Shown: in pieces, positions 23,791 through 33,954 of the stretch
Numbering within the stretch: position 1 is the first letter of the stretch
How the letters are laid out: every line of letters begins with the position of its first letter
Origin: Micropterix aruncella
Taxonomy: Eukaryota; Arthropoda; Insecta; Lepidoptera; Micropterigidae
Reading direction: 5' to 3'
NCBI GenBank assembly: GCA_944548615.1
Contig: OX155953.1
Span: 551,501-615,500, forward strand
Length of the DNA stretch: 64,000 nt
Notes under the pieces: generated by a model
The model's database searches: none
Told to the model about the DNA's origin: nothing
Seen by the model: the letters and a program-made list of their open reading frames with translations, nothing else
Translations under genes and position numbers: made by a program

Positions 23791-23872
23791 AGGGAATGAT
23801 GTGTAGCCGCGGTAGCTGTCCACCAAGGGAATGATGTGTAGCCGCGCTAAATGTCCACTAAGGGAATGATAT
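23791..23872. repeat. 35 bp-period tandem repeat
   Basis: AGGGAATGATGTGTAGCCGC occurs at 23791 and 23826, with a third, partial unit (AGGGAATGATAT) at 23861. Period 35 bp. Confidence 0.85.
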
Positions 23873-24495
23873 CGATCGATCGAAATGTACTGCGTTTTAT
23901 ATGGTATGAGTGATGCAATAGTTGTGAGTGGGGTGAGAAATAAGTGTGTTAATTCGTATCGATCAGAAGAAATGACATTAGTCATCATTTGACTGTGCAT
24001 AAAATGCCGAATTTAGTTGGAAATCAATTGCAGCAGTCTCGTGTATATTCGAGCGTGTTTGCGATTTCGATTCTATAGAAATTACCTTTTTGTTGTGGGT
24101 ATGTTGGACCGAGTCTCCAACACATCATACGTGAATCCTGAACACATTACACACCACACTGCTTTTTGTTGAGCAGTCGTGTAATAACAGACAGCAGTTA
24201 GTAGTAATTCGAATAATAAATGTCCGTAATGAAGAAATAACAATCGAAATGAACTATGAATTTTGGAGTGCCACGAGGTTAATTATACCATCCTTCCAAT
24301 CTTGTTTTTCATCTTGCTTTCCTTATTTCTATTGAATTGCATTTAGATTGATTTGTATCCTGTACGATTTGTAATTGTTTATTTTTACCACTTTTTTTTA
24401 ATATAATGACTGATTAGTTAATGGTAAGTATGTTTAGTTTTCTTCGATTTGTTTTTTTTTCATTTATAGATAATATTATAATATGGTGTCTCTAA
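23873..24495. other. Spacer, nothing recognised
   Basis: No coding or repeat signal could be supported. It contains 'atcgatcgatcg' at 23871. Confidence 0.4.
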
Positions 24496-24499
24496 AACG

Positions 24500-25215
24500 G
24501 GGTAAACGATATTTCGGTAGACACCGTATCACCGCTACGAAAGGGAGAGGACCGCGCAAGCTACCTCGAATCTTTAAGCAGTCGAGAGACCGGAGTAATC
24601 TGGTTGCAACTGGCTCTAGCATGGTTTTACCACAACCACCCTATCCAATTATCCCGTAAGTAATAAGCGATTCACATAAAACATTATAAACAGTTTTTAG
24701 TGTTTTGGAATCCAGAATATTCCTCAGTTCTTTGAACACATATCCAAGGATTCGCACCTTCGTAGCCACGTTATGTATATGAGAGTCCCAACGGAGAAAG
24801 CAATCTAGAGTGATGCCTAGATATTTCCAAGATATTTTTCTTTGTAGTGGCTCACAGTTACAAGACTCTACGCTATCGTATTCGTGTATTACAATAGTTT
24901 TATTAGTAGTTAGTTGACCTCTGGTGGTTATACTAAATGGCATGTATTTGGTTTTGCCAACATTATGCGTCAACATAACGTTTCCTAGCTATTTTTTAAC
25001 AATTCCCATGCCCTCGTTTGCTTTCTCAAATGTGTAATCCAGGATTAACCTGGTTATCTCGCGGTAAGGCGTCGGTCTCGTACGGGCGAGTGGCGTAACT
25101 AGACAGTGGATTGCTTTTCGTCCCAAGTCTTCTAGACTCACCTCACGGGAGACAGAACTATCCAATATCGATTAAACTTCCTGAGAAGACGGGTTCGCCC
25201 ATTACAGTTGATAGC
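24500..25215 (+). repeat. Family A copy split by a retroelement
   Basis: 24500-24613 carries the 'caccg.atcaccgct.cgaaaggga' to 'gagtaatctggttgcaactgg' part. 25036-25215 carries 'cctggttatctcgcggtaagg' through 'gggttcgcccattacagttgat'. The intervening 24614-25035 is a minus-strand non-LTR fragment. About 40 bp of the consensus around the junction are missing, so the insertion was accompanied or followed by a small deletion. Confidence 0.65.
24614..25035 (-). mobile_element. CR1/Daphne-like retroelement fragment nested in family A
   Basis: The minus strand encodes NVGKTKYMPFSI, KYLGITLDCFLRWDSHI and ITYGIIG, the RT thumb region also seen at 41.46 and 53.0 kb. A nonsense codon replaces the Trp of the family's IIGWGG motif, after which GGCGKTMLEP continues. 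The upstream side begins TFEKANEGMGIVKK. There is no poly(A) tail or target duplication that I can define. Confidence 0.7.
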
Positions 25216-25800
25216 TCTAGTTATTAGCCGTATGATCAGAGCAAATCTGGCTAAGGTGCGGGATGAGTAGGGTAAGACGGGGCAAGTCCGGGCCGAGGTG
25301 CGGAATGAGTAGGGATTTTTTATTTGTTTTATAGGAGTAGCTCCATGGTCAAGATCAAATCACACAACCCATCGACTGACCCAGAAAAGATAGCCCATGA
25401 TCTTACCGACGGATGGAATGAAATATCCTTCCTTTGAATGAATTTCTCGGGAGTTGGAAATGATGGTCGTTTCCACGTTATGGACTGTTGTTTTGTTTGA
25501 AGATCGTAATGGTGATGTTATGAATCGGGCTAAAAATGGTCAGGATCATTTTGTAACAAGTGTGAAATTCCTTTTGTAACAAATGCGATACCTTTTGTAA
25601 CAAATACAGATGTAACAAATCGTCAGGATCCTTTTGTAACAAATACATAGCAAATGTGCTTGCCAGTGTTTATTTTTATATAGTTCCAAAAAGTGTGTAT
25701 CTCTTTGTTTTGAACGCCCCCTCGTATTGGGATCCCACTTATACTTCACTAAGCTTTTGAGGTACCTATTCGTATCTAATTGGACATGAATTATACATTA
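25216..25800. other. Spacer with irregular CTTTTGTAACAAAT repeats
   Basis: 25550-25650 carries four irregularly spaced copies of CTTTTGTAACAAATR. The rest shows nothing recognised. Confidence 0.5.
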
Positions 25801-25819
25801 TTCCATATCATTTATCTCT

Positions 25820-25942
25820 TGAATAAATATACGTAATCTAATCGCCATTTGGGTACTTTCCCGTGTTCGACACTCATATTTTAGCGAAATCCACTGGCTT
25901 CACGGCCAGTTCACGGCTTCGTTCGGCTCTTTCAAGTCAAAA
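25820..25942 (+). promoter_or_regulatory. Putative promoter/5' UTR of the EcKinase-like gene
   Basis: A TAAATATA box-like word lies about 120 bp upstream of the ATG at 25943, followed by AT-poor sequence up to the start codon (AAAAATG context). This is position-based inference only; no start-site motif is decisive. Confidence 0.25.
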
Positions 25943-27208
25943 ATGTCTATCTTCATAGATCTCCAGAAATATCACTTCGTTCTAACCGAAGACTATTTAA
26001 GCGAAAGATTAACGGCGTGGTACAATACCAAAGTTCTCTACAAAGGATGCGAGCTGCTCGACAGTCTGACCAAGCAAGAGGTCTTTAACTGTGACCTTAT
26101 CAGAATCGTTATCTACGGCGTTCCGTCCGCTTCGAAAGGCTACTACAAAGTGCAGGTCCAGTTGAAAACATTACCATCGTTTTTACCGCGCAGGAAGGCG
26201 TTCAGGTCCGCCGAATTCTTCAAAAACGAGCACCACTTCTATAAAGACGTTTTGCCTGAATTGCTTCTGTTTCAAGCCGAGAGAGAAATCGATGATCCTT
26301 TCGATAATTTCGTTAGGATCTTCGCCTCGTATTCTGATGGGGAAAATGACTTCATCGCCGTTGAAGATTTGGTAGGATACGGGTATAAAGCGCTGGATAC
26401 GACCGTGCCTCTGGATACAACGCACGCTGAAATGGTCGTTAAAATGTTGGCGAAGTTTCATGGATTATCAATGGCTTTGAAGAACCAACAACCAAAACTT
26501 TTCGAGAAATTAACGACCACGATTCCCGAGTGTTTTTACCATCCCAAGAATTACGAATGGTACAAGCGGTTTTGGATGCTCATGTGTAAACGAGCGATCG
26601 AATCAGTCTCTATCGAGTATCCCGATACAGACTATGTGACGAAGGTGAAAGAGTTCGCCACTTGTAAGTCTTTCATCCGATTGACGGAGGCCGCCTGCAA
26701 CAGCACGACATACAGCGGCCTGTGTCACGGAAGGGTATTTCCGGCAAACATTTTGGTGAAATATTCGGATGATGGAAAAACACCGGTTCATATGGCGCTG
26801 ACCGACTTTCAAACTGTACGACACTCCTCGCCGATTCTGGATCTTTCAACCTGCATTTTCTCTTGCGTTGAAGAAAATAAAAAGAATAGCAACTACGAGA
26901 TGATGGTGAAAGTATATCACGATAAGTTGTCGCGACAAATCAGCGATTTGGGTTCCGATCCGACTTCTATCTATCAGTGGCACACTTTCAATTCAGAAGT
27001 GAAGAAGTGGTCCTTCTTTGGATTGGCTGCCAGTTTCGAAGTGTCTGTTTCTGTTTTCACAATCGAAGAGGCCAATTTGCTGACTAAACACCCGGATAGC
27101 GTCACCCTCGCCGACTTCTGGAAAGTCAGACCTTTAGAAGACGCCTTCTTCAGGCTGAAAGAAGCCAAAAACTTTGTACGTGCCGTCGATAAAGGATTCA
27201 TCTATTAA
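25943..27208 (+). CDS. EcKinase-like (ecdysteroid/CHK kinase-like) protein, catalytic Asp replaced
   Basis: An intact, single-exon 421-codon gene, about the usual length of the insect ecdysteroid-kinase-like family (DUF227/CHK-like). Known members phosphorylate small molecules such as ecdysteroids. Visible family landmarks in order: a nucleotide-binding region with QVQLKTLP (Lys75), FFKNEHHFYKDVLPELL (Glu95), VEDLVGYGYKALD at 140-152, and FHGLSMALK at 172-180. Next come the Brenner-motif region CHGRVFPANIL (262-271), the DFQ metal-binding motif LTDFQTVRHSSPILDL (Asp288), and a C-terminal helical part. The oddity is Arg264, where the family has the catalytic Asp of HGD; Asn269 and Asp288 are kept. 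It could be a pseudokinase or use altered chemistry. The frame is uninterrupted and codon use is balanced, and the neighbours are all transposon sequence. It has no signal peptide and is probably cytosolic. The start is the first ATG of the frame. Confidence 0.93.
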   Translation: MSIFIDLQKYHFVLTEDYLSERLTAWYNTKVLYKGCELLDSLTKQEVFNCDLIRIVIYGVPSASKGYYKVQVQLKTLPSFLPRRKAFRSAEFFKNEHHFYKDVLPELLLFQAEREIDDPFDNFVRIFASYSDGENDFIAVEDLVGYGYKALDTTVPLDTTHAEMVVKMLAKFHGLSMALKNQQPKLFEKLTTTIPECFYHPKNYEWYKRFWMLMCKRAIESVSIEYPDTDYVTKVKEFATCKSFIRLTEAACNSTTYSGLCHGRVFPANILVKYSDDGKTPVHMALTDFQTVRHSSPILDLSTCIFSCVEENKKNSNYEMMVKVYHDKLSRQISDLGSDPTSIYQWHTFNSEVKKWSFFGLAASFEVSVSVFTIEEANLLTKHPDSVTLADFWKVRPLEDAFFRLKEAKNFVRAVDKGFIY

Positions 27209-27299
27209 TCGACAAATAGCCAAAGTATTTATATTATAATTTGATTAGTTTTGGTTTTAATGACGTATTATGTGAATTTATAATCGTGTAATGATTCTT

Positions 27300-27305
27300 A
27301 ATAAA
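27300..27305 (+). terminator. AATAAA polyadenylation signal
   Basis: AATAAA lies about 90 bp after the stop codon of the EcKinase-like gene, in AT-rich sequence. This is a suitable distance for its 3' end. Confidence 0.6.
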
Positions 27306-27519
27306 TGCTATTTATTTATGAGTGAAATTTTCTTTTATTTTATCGGATATATATATTTTATTATATTTGTTATATGATATATACATTTCATTTGTTTTTC
27401 AACGATGTCTGATGTCAGTCTTTTAATTGCAAGTAGAATGACGTGGTCGACAGTGAATCAGCAATACCACGTGAATTATATGAAATATTATATTATTATT
27501 ATATGAAATAACACGTATA

Positions 27520-27705
27520 TTATATGAAATAAATTATAAATATATTTATAATATATTTTATTATATTATATAATATAATTATATTATACATGATTATATT
27601 ATTATATAATATAATTATATATTATATTATAATTATATTATATAATAATATATATAATATAATTATTGTATAATATATAATATAATTATATAAAATAAAA
27701 TACAA
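27520..27705. repeat. TATAAT-rich simple repeat, left flank of R2/R4-like element
   Basis: Almost pure A/T made of ATAATATA-type words. The same composition resumes at 30495-30625 on the other side of the retroelement, so one AT array was probably split by the insertion. Confidence 0.7.
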
Positions 27706-27859
27706 ACGGAGCTGCCATGGAATTCACCGACCGGAGTCGGGCCCATCATAATACTATTTTTTTTCACACTTCTGGGGGGTGAGCAGTGGATTCCGGACTT
27801 ACGAACCGGCTGTGGTAGGTTTAGGACAGCTGTCTTGCCACATGTGAGCGTTCACCTTA

Positions 27860-28588
27860 CCACCCATTCACTTCCCCTTCGAAGCCATAGAATTTGAGAT
27901 GCAGAAATTGCGGTTTTAGATAATTTTTCTAGAAAGGAGTTCATTATTTTCCTGGAGAGACCAAGATCTTTAAAAAGGTGAAACAAAGATTTAGCTGGCA
28001 GGCCACGAGCGCCTACTTCCACCGCGTGAAGGTGAACAGTGAAGCCGTTCCGGGTGACGGCATTTGCGAGGTCATGGTATTTATTTAATTTGTACTAGTG
28101 GTCTTTTGGGATATTTGATTCCCATGGAACAGTTAATTCTACGATAAGGACCATCTTCCGAGATAGAGAGTAAAGAGTTATATCTGGACGCAGGGCTGTG
28201 CATCCGAGACTTTCAGGGAATTTATACTGCTTAGAGACCGAATCGACCTCCATAATCCAATCTGAAGCTTTCTCGATTATTGAGAAAGGTTTTGCAGTGA
28301 GATGTTTTTTGCCTTTAGAGCCAACCCGCACAAACTGTATTGGGGGTTTGGAGGATACTGTGGAACCCTTGTTGGTAAGAGCCACTGAGAGGCTAAGTAC
28401 CTCGCGAATAACAGCAAGGACTTTGTCGTGGCGGTAAGTGTACCGTCTTTGATCCAAGGCCACCTTGCAGCCAGCTAGAATATGTCTAGCTGTGCAAGGG
28501 GTGTTGCTACAATGGGGACATGAACTATCCTCGGCATAGTTCCAACGAGCGAGGTTACTGGGGTCTGGAAGTGTATGCTGAAAGGCAT
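27860..28588 (-). pseudogene. Zinc knuckle + restriction-like endonuclease of the R2/R4-like element
   Basis: After the MITE the frame resumes with NAFQHTLPDPSNLARWNY. A knuckle CPHCSNTPCTARHILAGC (28467-28520; C-x2-C-x8-H-x4-C) follows, then the endonuclease core LRPDITLYSLSRK...LIVELTVPWE, with the Asp of RPD and the Glu of ELT. An in-frame TAG lies at 28095-28097, just after VPWESNIPKDH. Beyond it the same frame continues with YHDLANAVTRNGF, VHLHAVEVGARGLPAKSLF and a C-terminal helix region to a TGA near 27860. So the domain is complete apart from that one nonsense codon. In R2/R4-type elements this nuclease nicks the target DNA. Confidence 0.85.
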
Positions 28589-28592
28589 TTAA

Positions 28593-28855
28593 CCCTTCAG
28601 GCCTCGGCCCCTCAGCCGATTGACAAGTTGATGTCCCAAAAAATTTTAGTAAAAATTAGTAAAAAAAATGAATTATGACACTGTCTTACCAAAAACATTA
28701 ATTACTTCCAAACCACTGTACCCATAATTAAAATGAAACATATTAACATAATAAAACATAATAAAATAAAACAAATTAAATTAAAATAAAATTAAAACGG
28801 GCCCGTCTCGCTGAATCAGTTTGTGGCCGATATCGGCCAATCGGGGCTTGAGGGG
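28593..28855. mobile_element. piggyBac-like MITE inserted in the R2/R4-like ORF
   Basis: TTAA occurs at both borders (28589-28592, 28856-28859). The ends are inverted: CCCTTCAGGCC and CCCCTCAAGCC. Removing the 263 bp plus one TTAA joins the host frame exactly (…KFYL to NAFQ…). CCC-starting ends with TTAA duplication are the hallmark of piggyBac-type insertion. The interior is AT-rich and non-coding. Confidence 0.88.
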
Positions 28856-30485
28856 TTAAATAAAATTTCAGCATCTCTGGCGTCCAGTCATACAACATTA
28901 CTTTCAAGTGCATTGGAGGAGGAATGCAAAAGTCTCCAATTGTTGTGCAATCGTTCTGGCTTTGAAGGCCAATAGCGTGAGTCATACTTTTGCTGTCGTA
29001 ATCTCCCCGCAAGAGAGACTTCTTCAAGTCCACATCGCTCATGGTTGTACTGCCATACCCCAGACCAGTGCCATTCTGGCTGATTCCAGTAAGGAACTTT
29101 TTGTGGAAGTCAACGCGGGCTTGTAGATCATTTGACTCACTACGGCCACTTACTACGTGCTTCGATATTGCCGGATCCTTGAAATTGCTTAGAATCGAAT
29201 TTTTGGTTATTCTGGAGTTGGCGTAGAGCAGAGAGGGCAGTTTTAGAGCTAGCCCAAAATTGTGTTTGGACCTGAAGAGAGTCGAGGGGTCAGCTGGTTT
29301 GGCTAAGGACAACCAGGATTTTAGACTAGCTGTCACCAGTGCATCCAGACGAGACAGTTGGGTTTTGGTGAAATCGTAAATAAGAAAGGGCCATGACAAA
29401 TGTGAAGTTAGATAGTTGTCATAGATCCCAGCCTTACGAGGGCCAGAAATTAGCAATGCATCTATCTTTTCCAGGCAACTACTGAAATGTTCTATAACAT
29501 GATCGCCAGAGTGGTCTTTTCCCTGGCAGGTGATTTTTCTGCCAAGAAATTTGAAGTGGTTATTTGGGTCTATAAGGGAGATAATAGAGCCCTTATAGAC
29601 CAATTTTGGGTCATAGGACGTAAATTTTGTGTCTATGCGGGCGAGTCCAAGGCAAAAACATTTGGAGGGCTTCACTTTTATACAGCCTGACCAGTCGCAG
29701 AACAGCTCCACTTTCTGTAATAGCAGGGAAAGCTGCTTGGGGCTCCTGCTGATAAAAGTTAGGTCGTCGGCAAAAGCGAGGCACGACGATGTGTATTGGC
29801 CGTCTGTTTTAAAACGGTAACCCCACTTCTTGTCGAACTGGGTCAGGCTTTCCAGCAGTATATTGAATATCGTCGGAGAAAGGCAACAGCCCTGAAACAG
29901 TCCAATTGAATATGATATAGAGCGGGTAGTCCATTCTTGCGTTTTGACATGGAACGTCAGACAGTTGTAGTAGGAGGCTACAATGTCACGCACCATAGGT
30001 GGGAAGTTGTACCAGCGGAGCACAAAGTGGAGGAGACAGTGCCGAACTGACCCAAAGGCATTCTCTAGGTCGAGCCAGCATACATTGATTTGGCGTTCGT
30101 GCTGTCTCGCATCCTTAATGGCAGCAGCCAAGAGAGAATTGTGCTCGAGGCAGCCTGAGACGCCACGCATGAAGCCTTTTTGTACTGACACTCCAAGGTA
30201 CCCGTTCCGGTGCATGAATTCACTCATCCTCATGTGGACTATGGCAAAAAAGATTTTGGCCACAGTATCTGTCAGAGCAACGGGCCGAGCGTCCTTTGGT
30301 CCGGTGCAAACTGGGACCTTCGGAATTAAGATGACTGTCGCTCGGCCGAAATTCTGTAGGACTACACCGCTATTCCATATATGTCGGAAGATGGATTCTA
30401 AATATTGCAGAAGGCAGGGGCACTTTTTATACAATAAGTAGGAATACCATCGGGACCTGGAGTAAAGCCCGACGGCTCTACTCCG
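28856..30485 (-). pseudogene. Reverse transcriptase domain of the R2/R4-like element
   Basis: The minus-strand frame from 30434 runs about 525 codons before entering the MITE; from the MITE boundary at 28855 its residues are MITE-encoded. Landmarks by residue from 30434: ILIPKVPVCTGPKDARPVAL at about 36-55, WLDLENAFGS with the first catalytic Asp at 122, GLFQGCCLSPTIFN at 178-191, and the FADDL box with the Asp pair at 223-224. Upstream, GFTPGPDGIPTYCIK is read in a different frame. Joining needs one extra A in the 'tataaaaag' run near 30425, so this is a single-base frameshift. The enzyme would copy the element RNA at a nicked target. The true N-terminus is absent. Confidence 0.85.
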
Positions 30486-30494
30486 CCCGACGGC

Positions 30495-30625
30495 GGATAA
30501 TATATTATATAATATAATTAAATTATATAATATATTATATTATTTATAATACATTATATATAATATATTATAAATATATTTATATGAAATATATTATAAA
30601 CTGAAATATATTATATGGAGATATA
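30495..30625. repeat. TATAAT-rich simple repeat, right flank of R2/R4-like element
   Basis: ATAATATATTATA-type words, matching the left flank at 27520-27705 in composition. Confidence 0.65.
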
Positions 30626-31180
30626 CGACAAAATCACGTTTTTCGATTCTATATTCAGCATCCGATCCATTCTACCGAACATCCATGACCATTCACTACT
30701 CACCCAAACGCGACGGTTGTGTAACAGGGATTTCCAATTTTCTCGATTTTTTAAATAAAATACGAGATAGCACTTTTGATTATAATTTGTTTAAGCTATA
30801 ACCCTACGCAACAATAACTGTTTTTCATATACTCTGGTTTGTTGTTTCGCGTACTGTCGTTAATATGTTGAAATATACATGCATAAAGGCCAGATTGTTT
30901 ACAGTTAAGTCGTTACAAACAAAAAATATAGTTTGCCCTACTGGTACACAATCTCAATTACGTTTCTTCGTGGACTAATATCAAAAAATAATTCATGCAA
31001 ACGAGTAAGAGCAGTGCGTTGGAGCTGAATGTAAAATGAACGATCGCATTTTTCCCGCACAAAAACTAGCTGCCGCACATAAAATAATCTGAATTAGTTT
31101 GTAAACATTTCGTCCGGTCTTACATTATGCCGCTTTATATTCGATAAGGTAGATTTATGCTGGAAAAGTAACAATTATTT
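30626..31180. other. Spacer with a diverged MITE relic
   Basis: 30955-31060 resembles the left part of the MITE at 34385: 'acgtttcttcgtg.acta', 'gcaaacgag.aagagcagt.cgtt', 'gaatg.aaaatgaacgatcg'. It is strongly diverged with unclear ends. Nothing else is recognised. Confidence 0.4.
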
Positions 31181-31182
31181 AT

Positions 31183-31682
31183 TTGAGTGACTATTTATTA
31201 CAATTCTTTTTTCCTTTCACAATTATTTCACTATTTTTTGCAATTCCTTTTTATTATTTACTTTTTCATGTGCTTTTGAAATTCCCTTACTATTTATTCT
31301 ATTATGTGTTTTATGATGGGTATTTTAAAAATATTATTTGCAGACTGACAGTCTTACAGACGCATTGACATATCAATGACCTAGTTTTTAGATTAATGAT
31401 TTATTTGTACATACTTTGTTTATTACCTTGAGTTAATTTCTAATATTATTAGATACTATTTTTTATAACTTATGTAGTTTGAAGTATGCACAAACCACTG
31501 TTTTCTTGGTAGGCGTGCCTTAGTACGGGCCTAGGCCTAGTTAGGCGGCGTTGATCTATAGAAGGACTGGGCTGCGGTACTCTTTTTTTGCTACTATTTA
31601 CAACGGACCCTTTAATGATAATGTTAAATATAATGTACTGTAGTTAAAAAAATACGCATTTCTTTAAATAAATAAAAAAATG
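31183..31682 (+). mobile_element. Non-LTR retroelement 3' UTR fragment
   Basis: It shares 'cattgacatatcaatgacctagtttttag' and neighbouring text with the inverted fragment at 36712-36960. It carries CCTTAGTACGGGCCTAGGCC then TAGTTAGGCGG (31512-31545), the 3' motif seen in sister elements, and ends in an A/T-rich (AAAT) tail near 31665-31682. No coding part remains; the phenylalanine-rich open frame is composition only. Confidence 0.6.
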
Positions 31683-32211
31683 CTCACAGATCTTTCGATG
31701 CACTGGACCAATTGGATCCAGTGGACATGTACAAAATAACTTGACTGACTGCCAGGGAGGGGAAGTGTCCATACCATGGCAACAAACAATTTTTATGTTA
31801 TTAATGAAATACTGGACATACCGCCCACTAAGAGCAGCTATGCTTTTACGTAGCAAAATGGACAAGGTTATATTTATTTACTTCATTTATTTATTTAATT
31901 AAATCTTGTACACAAAAATATAGTTACAACGTCACCTAAGTAAAAATATAGAACATTGAACAACAACGATCGACTCAGCTCAAATAACAAACAGAGACGA
32001 TGGTTCCTAACTCTCTCCTACGTGGAACCCTCTTCTTAAAATATTTTCAACGCCCTTCGTCGAGCTCTTACGAGGGAACACGTGGGTCAACGTGGGTAGT
32101 TGGTCATATATAGGTGCTGGAAACATGCCAGGTGAACGGGCTAAACATATAATATTGTTTAAGATAAGTGTTGATTCCAATTTTAACACTTATCACAACA
32201 ATATTACCACA
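31683..32211. other. Spacer, probable (TTTA)n retroelement tail at 31868
   Basis: A TTTATTTA run at 31868-31895 followed by 'cttgtacacaaaaatatagtt' looks like a minus-strand non-LTR tail, but no coding part was found. A short inverted repeat AAGTGTT/AACACTT lies at 32167-32192. Confidence 0.4.
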
Positions 32212-32367
32212 TTATAAGTAGGTTTAAAAACGAATTTACCGCTTGAATATTGTAGCACCTAACGTTTCGGCGTCCAGTCTACCCTGGAAAAGGACGGTTG
32301 TAACATAGCGGAAACGTCGGGTGCTACAAACTTTACGCGGAAAATTCGTTTTTAAATCTATTTATAA
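32212..32367. mobile_element. Short MITE with ~55 bp terminal inverted repeats
   Basis: The left end reads TTATAAGTAGGTTTAAAAAC and the right-end reverse complement TTATAAATAGATTTAAAAAC. The inversion continues through 'gaatttaccgc' and 'ttgtagcacc' to near 32270. Total about 156 bp, non-coding. TTATAA at the border is palindromic, so the target duplication cannot be fixed. Confidence 0.75.
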
Positions 32368-32870
32368 TATCAAACAACCGCGATAGTGTTCGATTTAATA
32401 TTACCACATATCACACGACTACAACCTCACCCTCCTAGATATACATATGTCATTTCGACGCTATGAACAAATACAATAATATATCAATACAAAATTATTA
32501 ACACAGTTAAAGAGATCCTATGAGACTAATTGACGAATTAGGACTATGTGATTTCAATGGAAGCCTAACTATGGATCTTCCATTTTCGTTGCGAAGCTTT
32601 TATATTCCATTGCATTACATTTTCGTCTAGTCCAATTGACGGCTAAAAACCGCTCCTGGACGTGTCAAAATAATTGTGTTAGGTAGTAAGTCTCGTTTAT
32701 ACTCTTTACTGAACATACATAGGTAGTCAAGAATTTAACTACTAAATTATTAAACTATAAATATAAATACAAATAATCAAAATAGGAGCTCAATATTTAA
32801 ATAATCAATAATTCGAATAGATACGTAGTAAAAATTTTCATCGTAATATTAAAATTGTCAGTAAAATGTT
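32368..32870. other. Spacer, nothing recognised
   Basis: AT-rich, with no repeat or coding signal. Confidence 0.4.
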
Positions 32871-32874
32871 AAAT

Positions 32875-33410
32875 AATCAAATTAAAGCTACGCCATGCAT
32901 TTAAAAACTTAAAGTACAAATATAAGACCAAATAAAATAACCAGACAATAAGACTCTACTTTAAGTCATTTAAATGGGCACAATATTTGAAAAGTCATGT
33001 CCCTCAAATTCAGCAAGATCTTAGAAAGGGTGGCCTATCAGCATCTCCTTGATGTTTTTTTTAAATTTTACGTCCTCCAGCTGTTAAACAGTGGTAGGAA
33101 GTAGATTATAAAATGTAATGCTAAGGTATAAGTAGCTTTTCTGTACTTTTGCCAGTCGTATTCGGGGTACGCATATAAGGGAGCTACTGCGGGTATGGTG
33201 AGATTGAATATCTGCAATAATTGCAGTTTCTGCGAGGTGCCGTCTAGCATACATTAAACACTGGTATATGAACGCCGAATACATAGTCGTAATCCTTGCC
33301 TTACTGAAATATTCTTTGCATGAGGTCCTGGTCGTTACCTAATACATGCTCCGCAGTGCTCTCTTTTGCAAAAAATATGTTTTTGAGATACAATTCTCAC
33401 TTTGGATAAC
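32875..33410 (-). mobile_element. Non-LTR retroelement fragment, family C
   Basis: The minus strand reads QKRALRSMY and then, with frameshifts, SCKEYFSKARITTMYSAFIY, ARRHLAETAIIADIQSHHTR, RIRLAKVQKSYLYLSITFYN and LLPTTV. The 3' UTR matches 10850-11050. This is the usual C-terminal layout of CR1/Jockey-type elements, degraded by several stops. Confidence 0.65.
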
Positions 33411-33837
33411 ATTTGGACTTTACAACGCACTTAAAGAGACTTTTCGACCTGCCAGTATTTTGTAAACGTATCCAGTTTGCATATTAAAGCTGTCCTGTGA
33501 CTGATCATTGATCTATTAGTGCTTGTCTGGTTAGATATTTTGCCCATTACAACCAAACCGAAAACAGTATCGAATGCTGTCGGTTCGCCGTTCAGAACGT
33601 TTGTCCCAGAAGGACTTGATCAATGAGATCAACACCTATTAGTCGGTCAATACATCCTGGTCGATGAAAATTTGGATCGGCCAGATTAAGACGTTTCACA
33701 TGGTAAATTTAAATAGCAGTCACAGCCGCCAGTAACAGAGTTTAATGAAATATATACATTACACAAATAAATAGTACATACCATAAACCATAACAGCCAT
33801 GATAAATATAACTATACATATAACTATAACGATAAAT
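33411..33837. other. Spacer, possibly more of the eroded retroelement
   Basis: Not enough conserved reading remains to extend the element, and no other feature is seen. Confidence 0.35.
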
Positions 33838-33954
33838 AGAACTCTGTATTTTGCCCTGGTCGAATCTATTATTGCTTATGGAGTTACAACCTACGGCAAC
33901 ACATTTAAATCTTATATATCGCGCATCACATGTCTATAACACCGTATTTTTAAA

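Larger units (their letters stand above)
27706..30492 (-). mobile_element. R2/R4 (Dong)-like endonuclease-type non-LTR retroelement, 5'-truncated
   Basis: The minus strand encodes, in order, a PGPDGIP motif, a reverse transcriptase, a CCHC zinc knuckle and a PD-(D/E)xK restriction-like endonuclease. This is the single-ORF layout of R2/R4-type elements; the N-terminal DNA-binding part is missing. Defects: one missing base near 30425, one in-frame TAG (28095-28097), and a 263 bp piggyBac-like MITE inside the ORF. Both flanks are TATAAT-rich repeat. Related R4/Dong elements are known to insert in simple AT-rich repeats, so the target fits. Confidence 0.85.

Noticed and set aside
23791..23872. 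CRISPR-like array
   Set aside because: Repeats are contiguous with 35 bp period and no unique spacers; eukaryotic minisatellite.
28908..30441. Open frames on the plus strand across the R2/R4-like element
   Set aside because: Shadows of the minus-strand reverse transcriptase; no own motif.
31183..31368. Membrane peptide (Phe/Tyr-rich frame)
   Set aside because: T-rich retroelement 3' UTR gives the hydrophobic translation.
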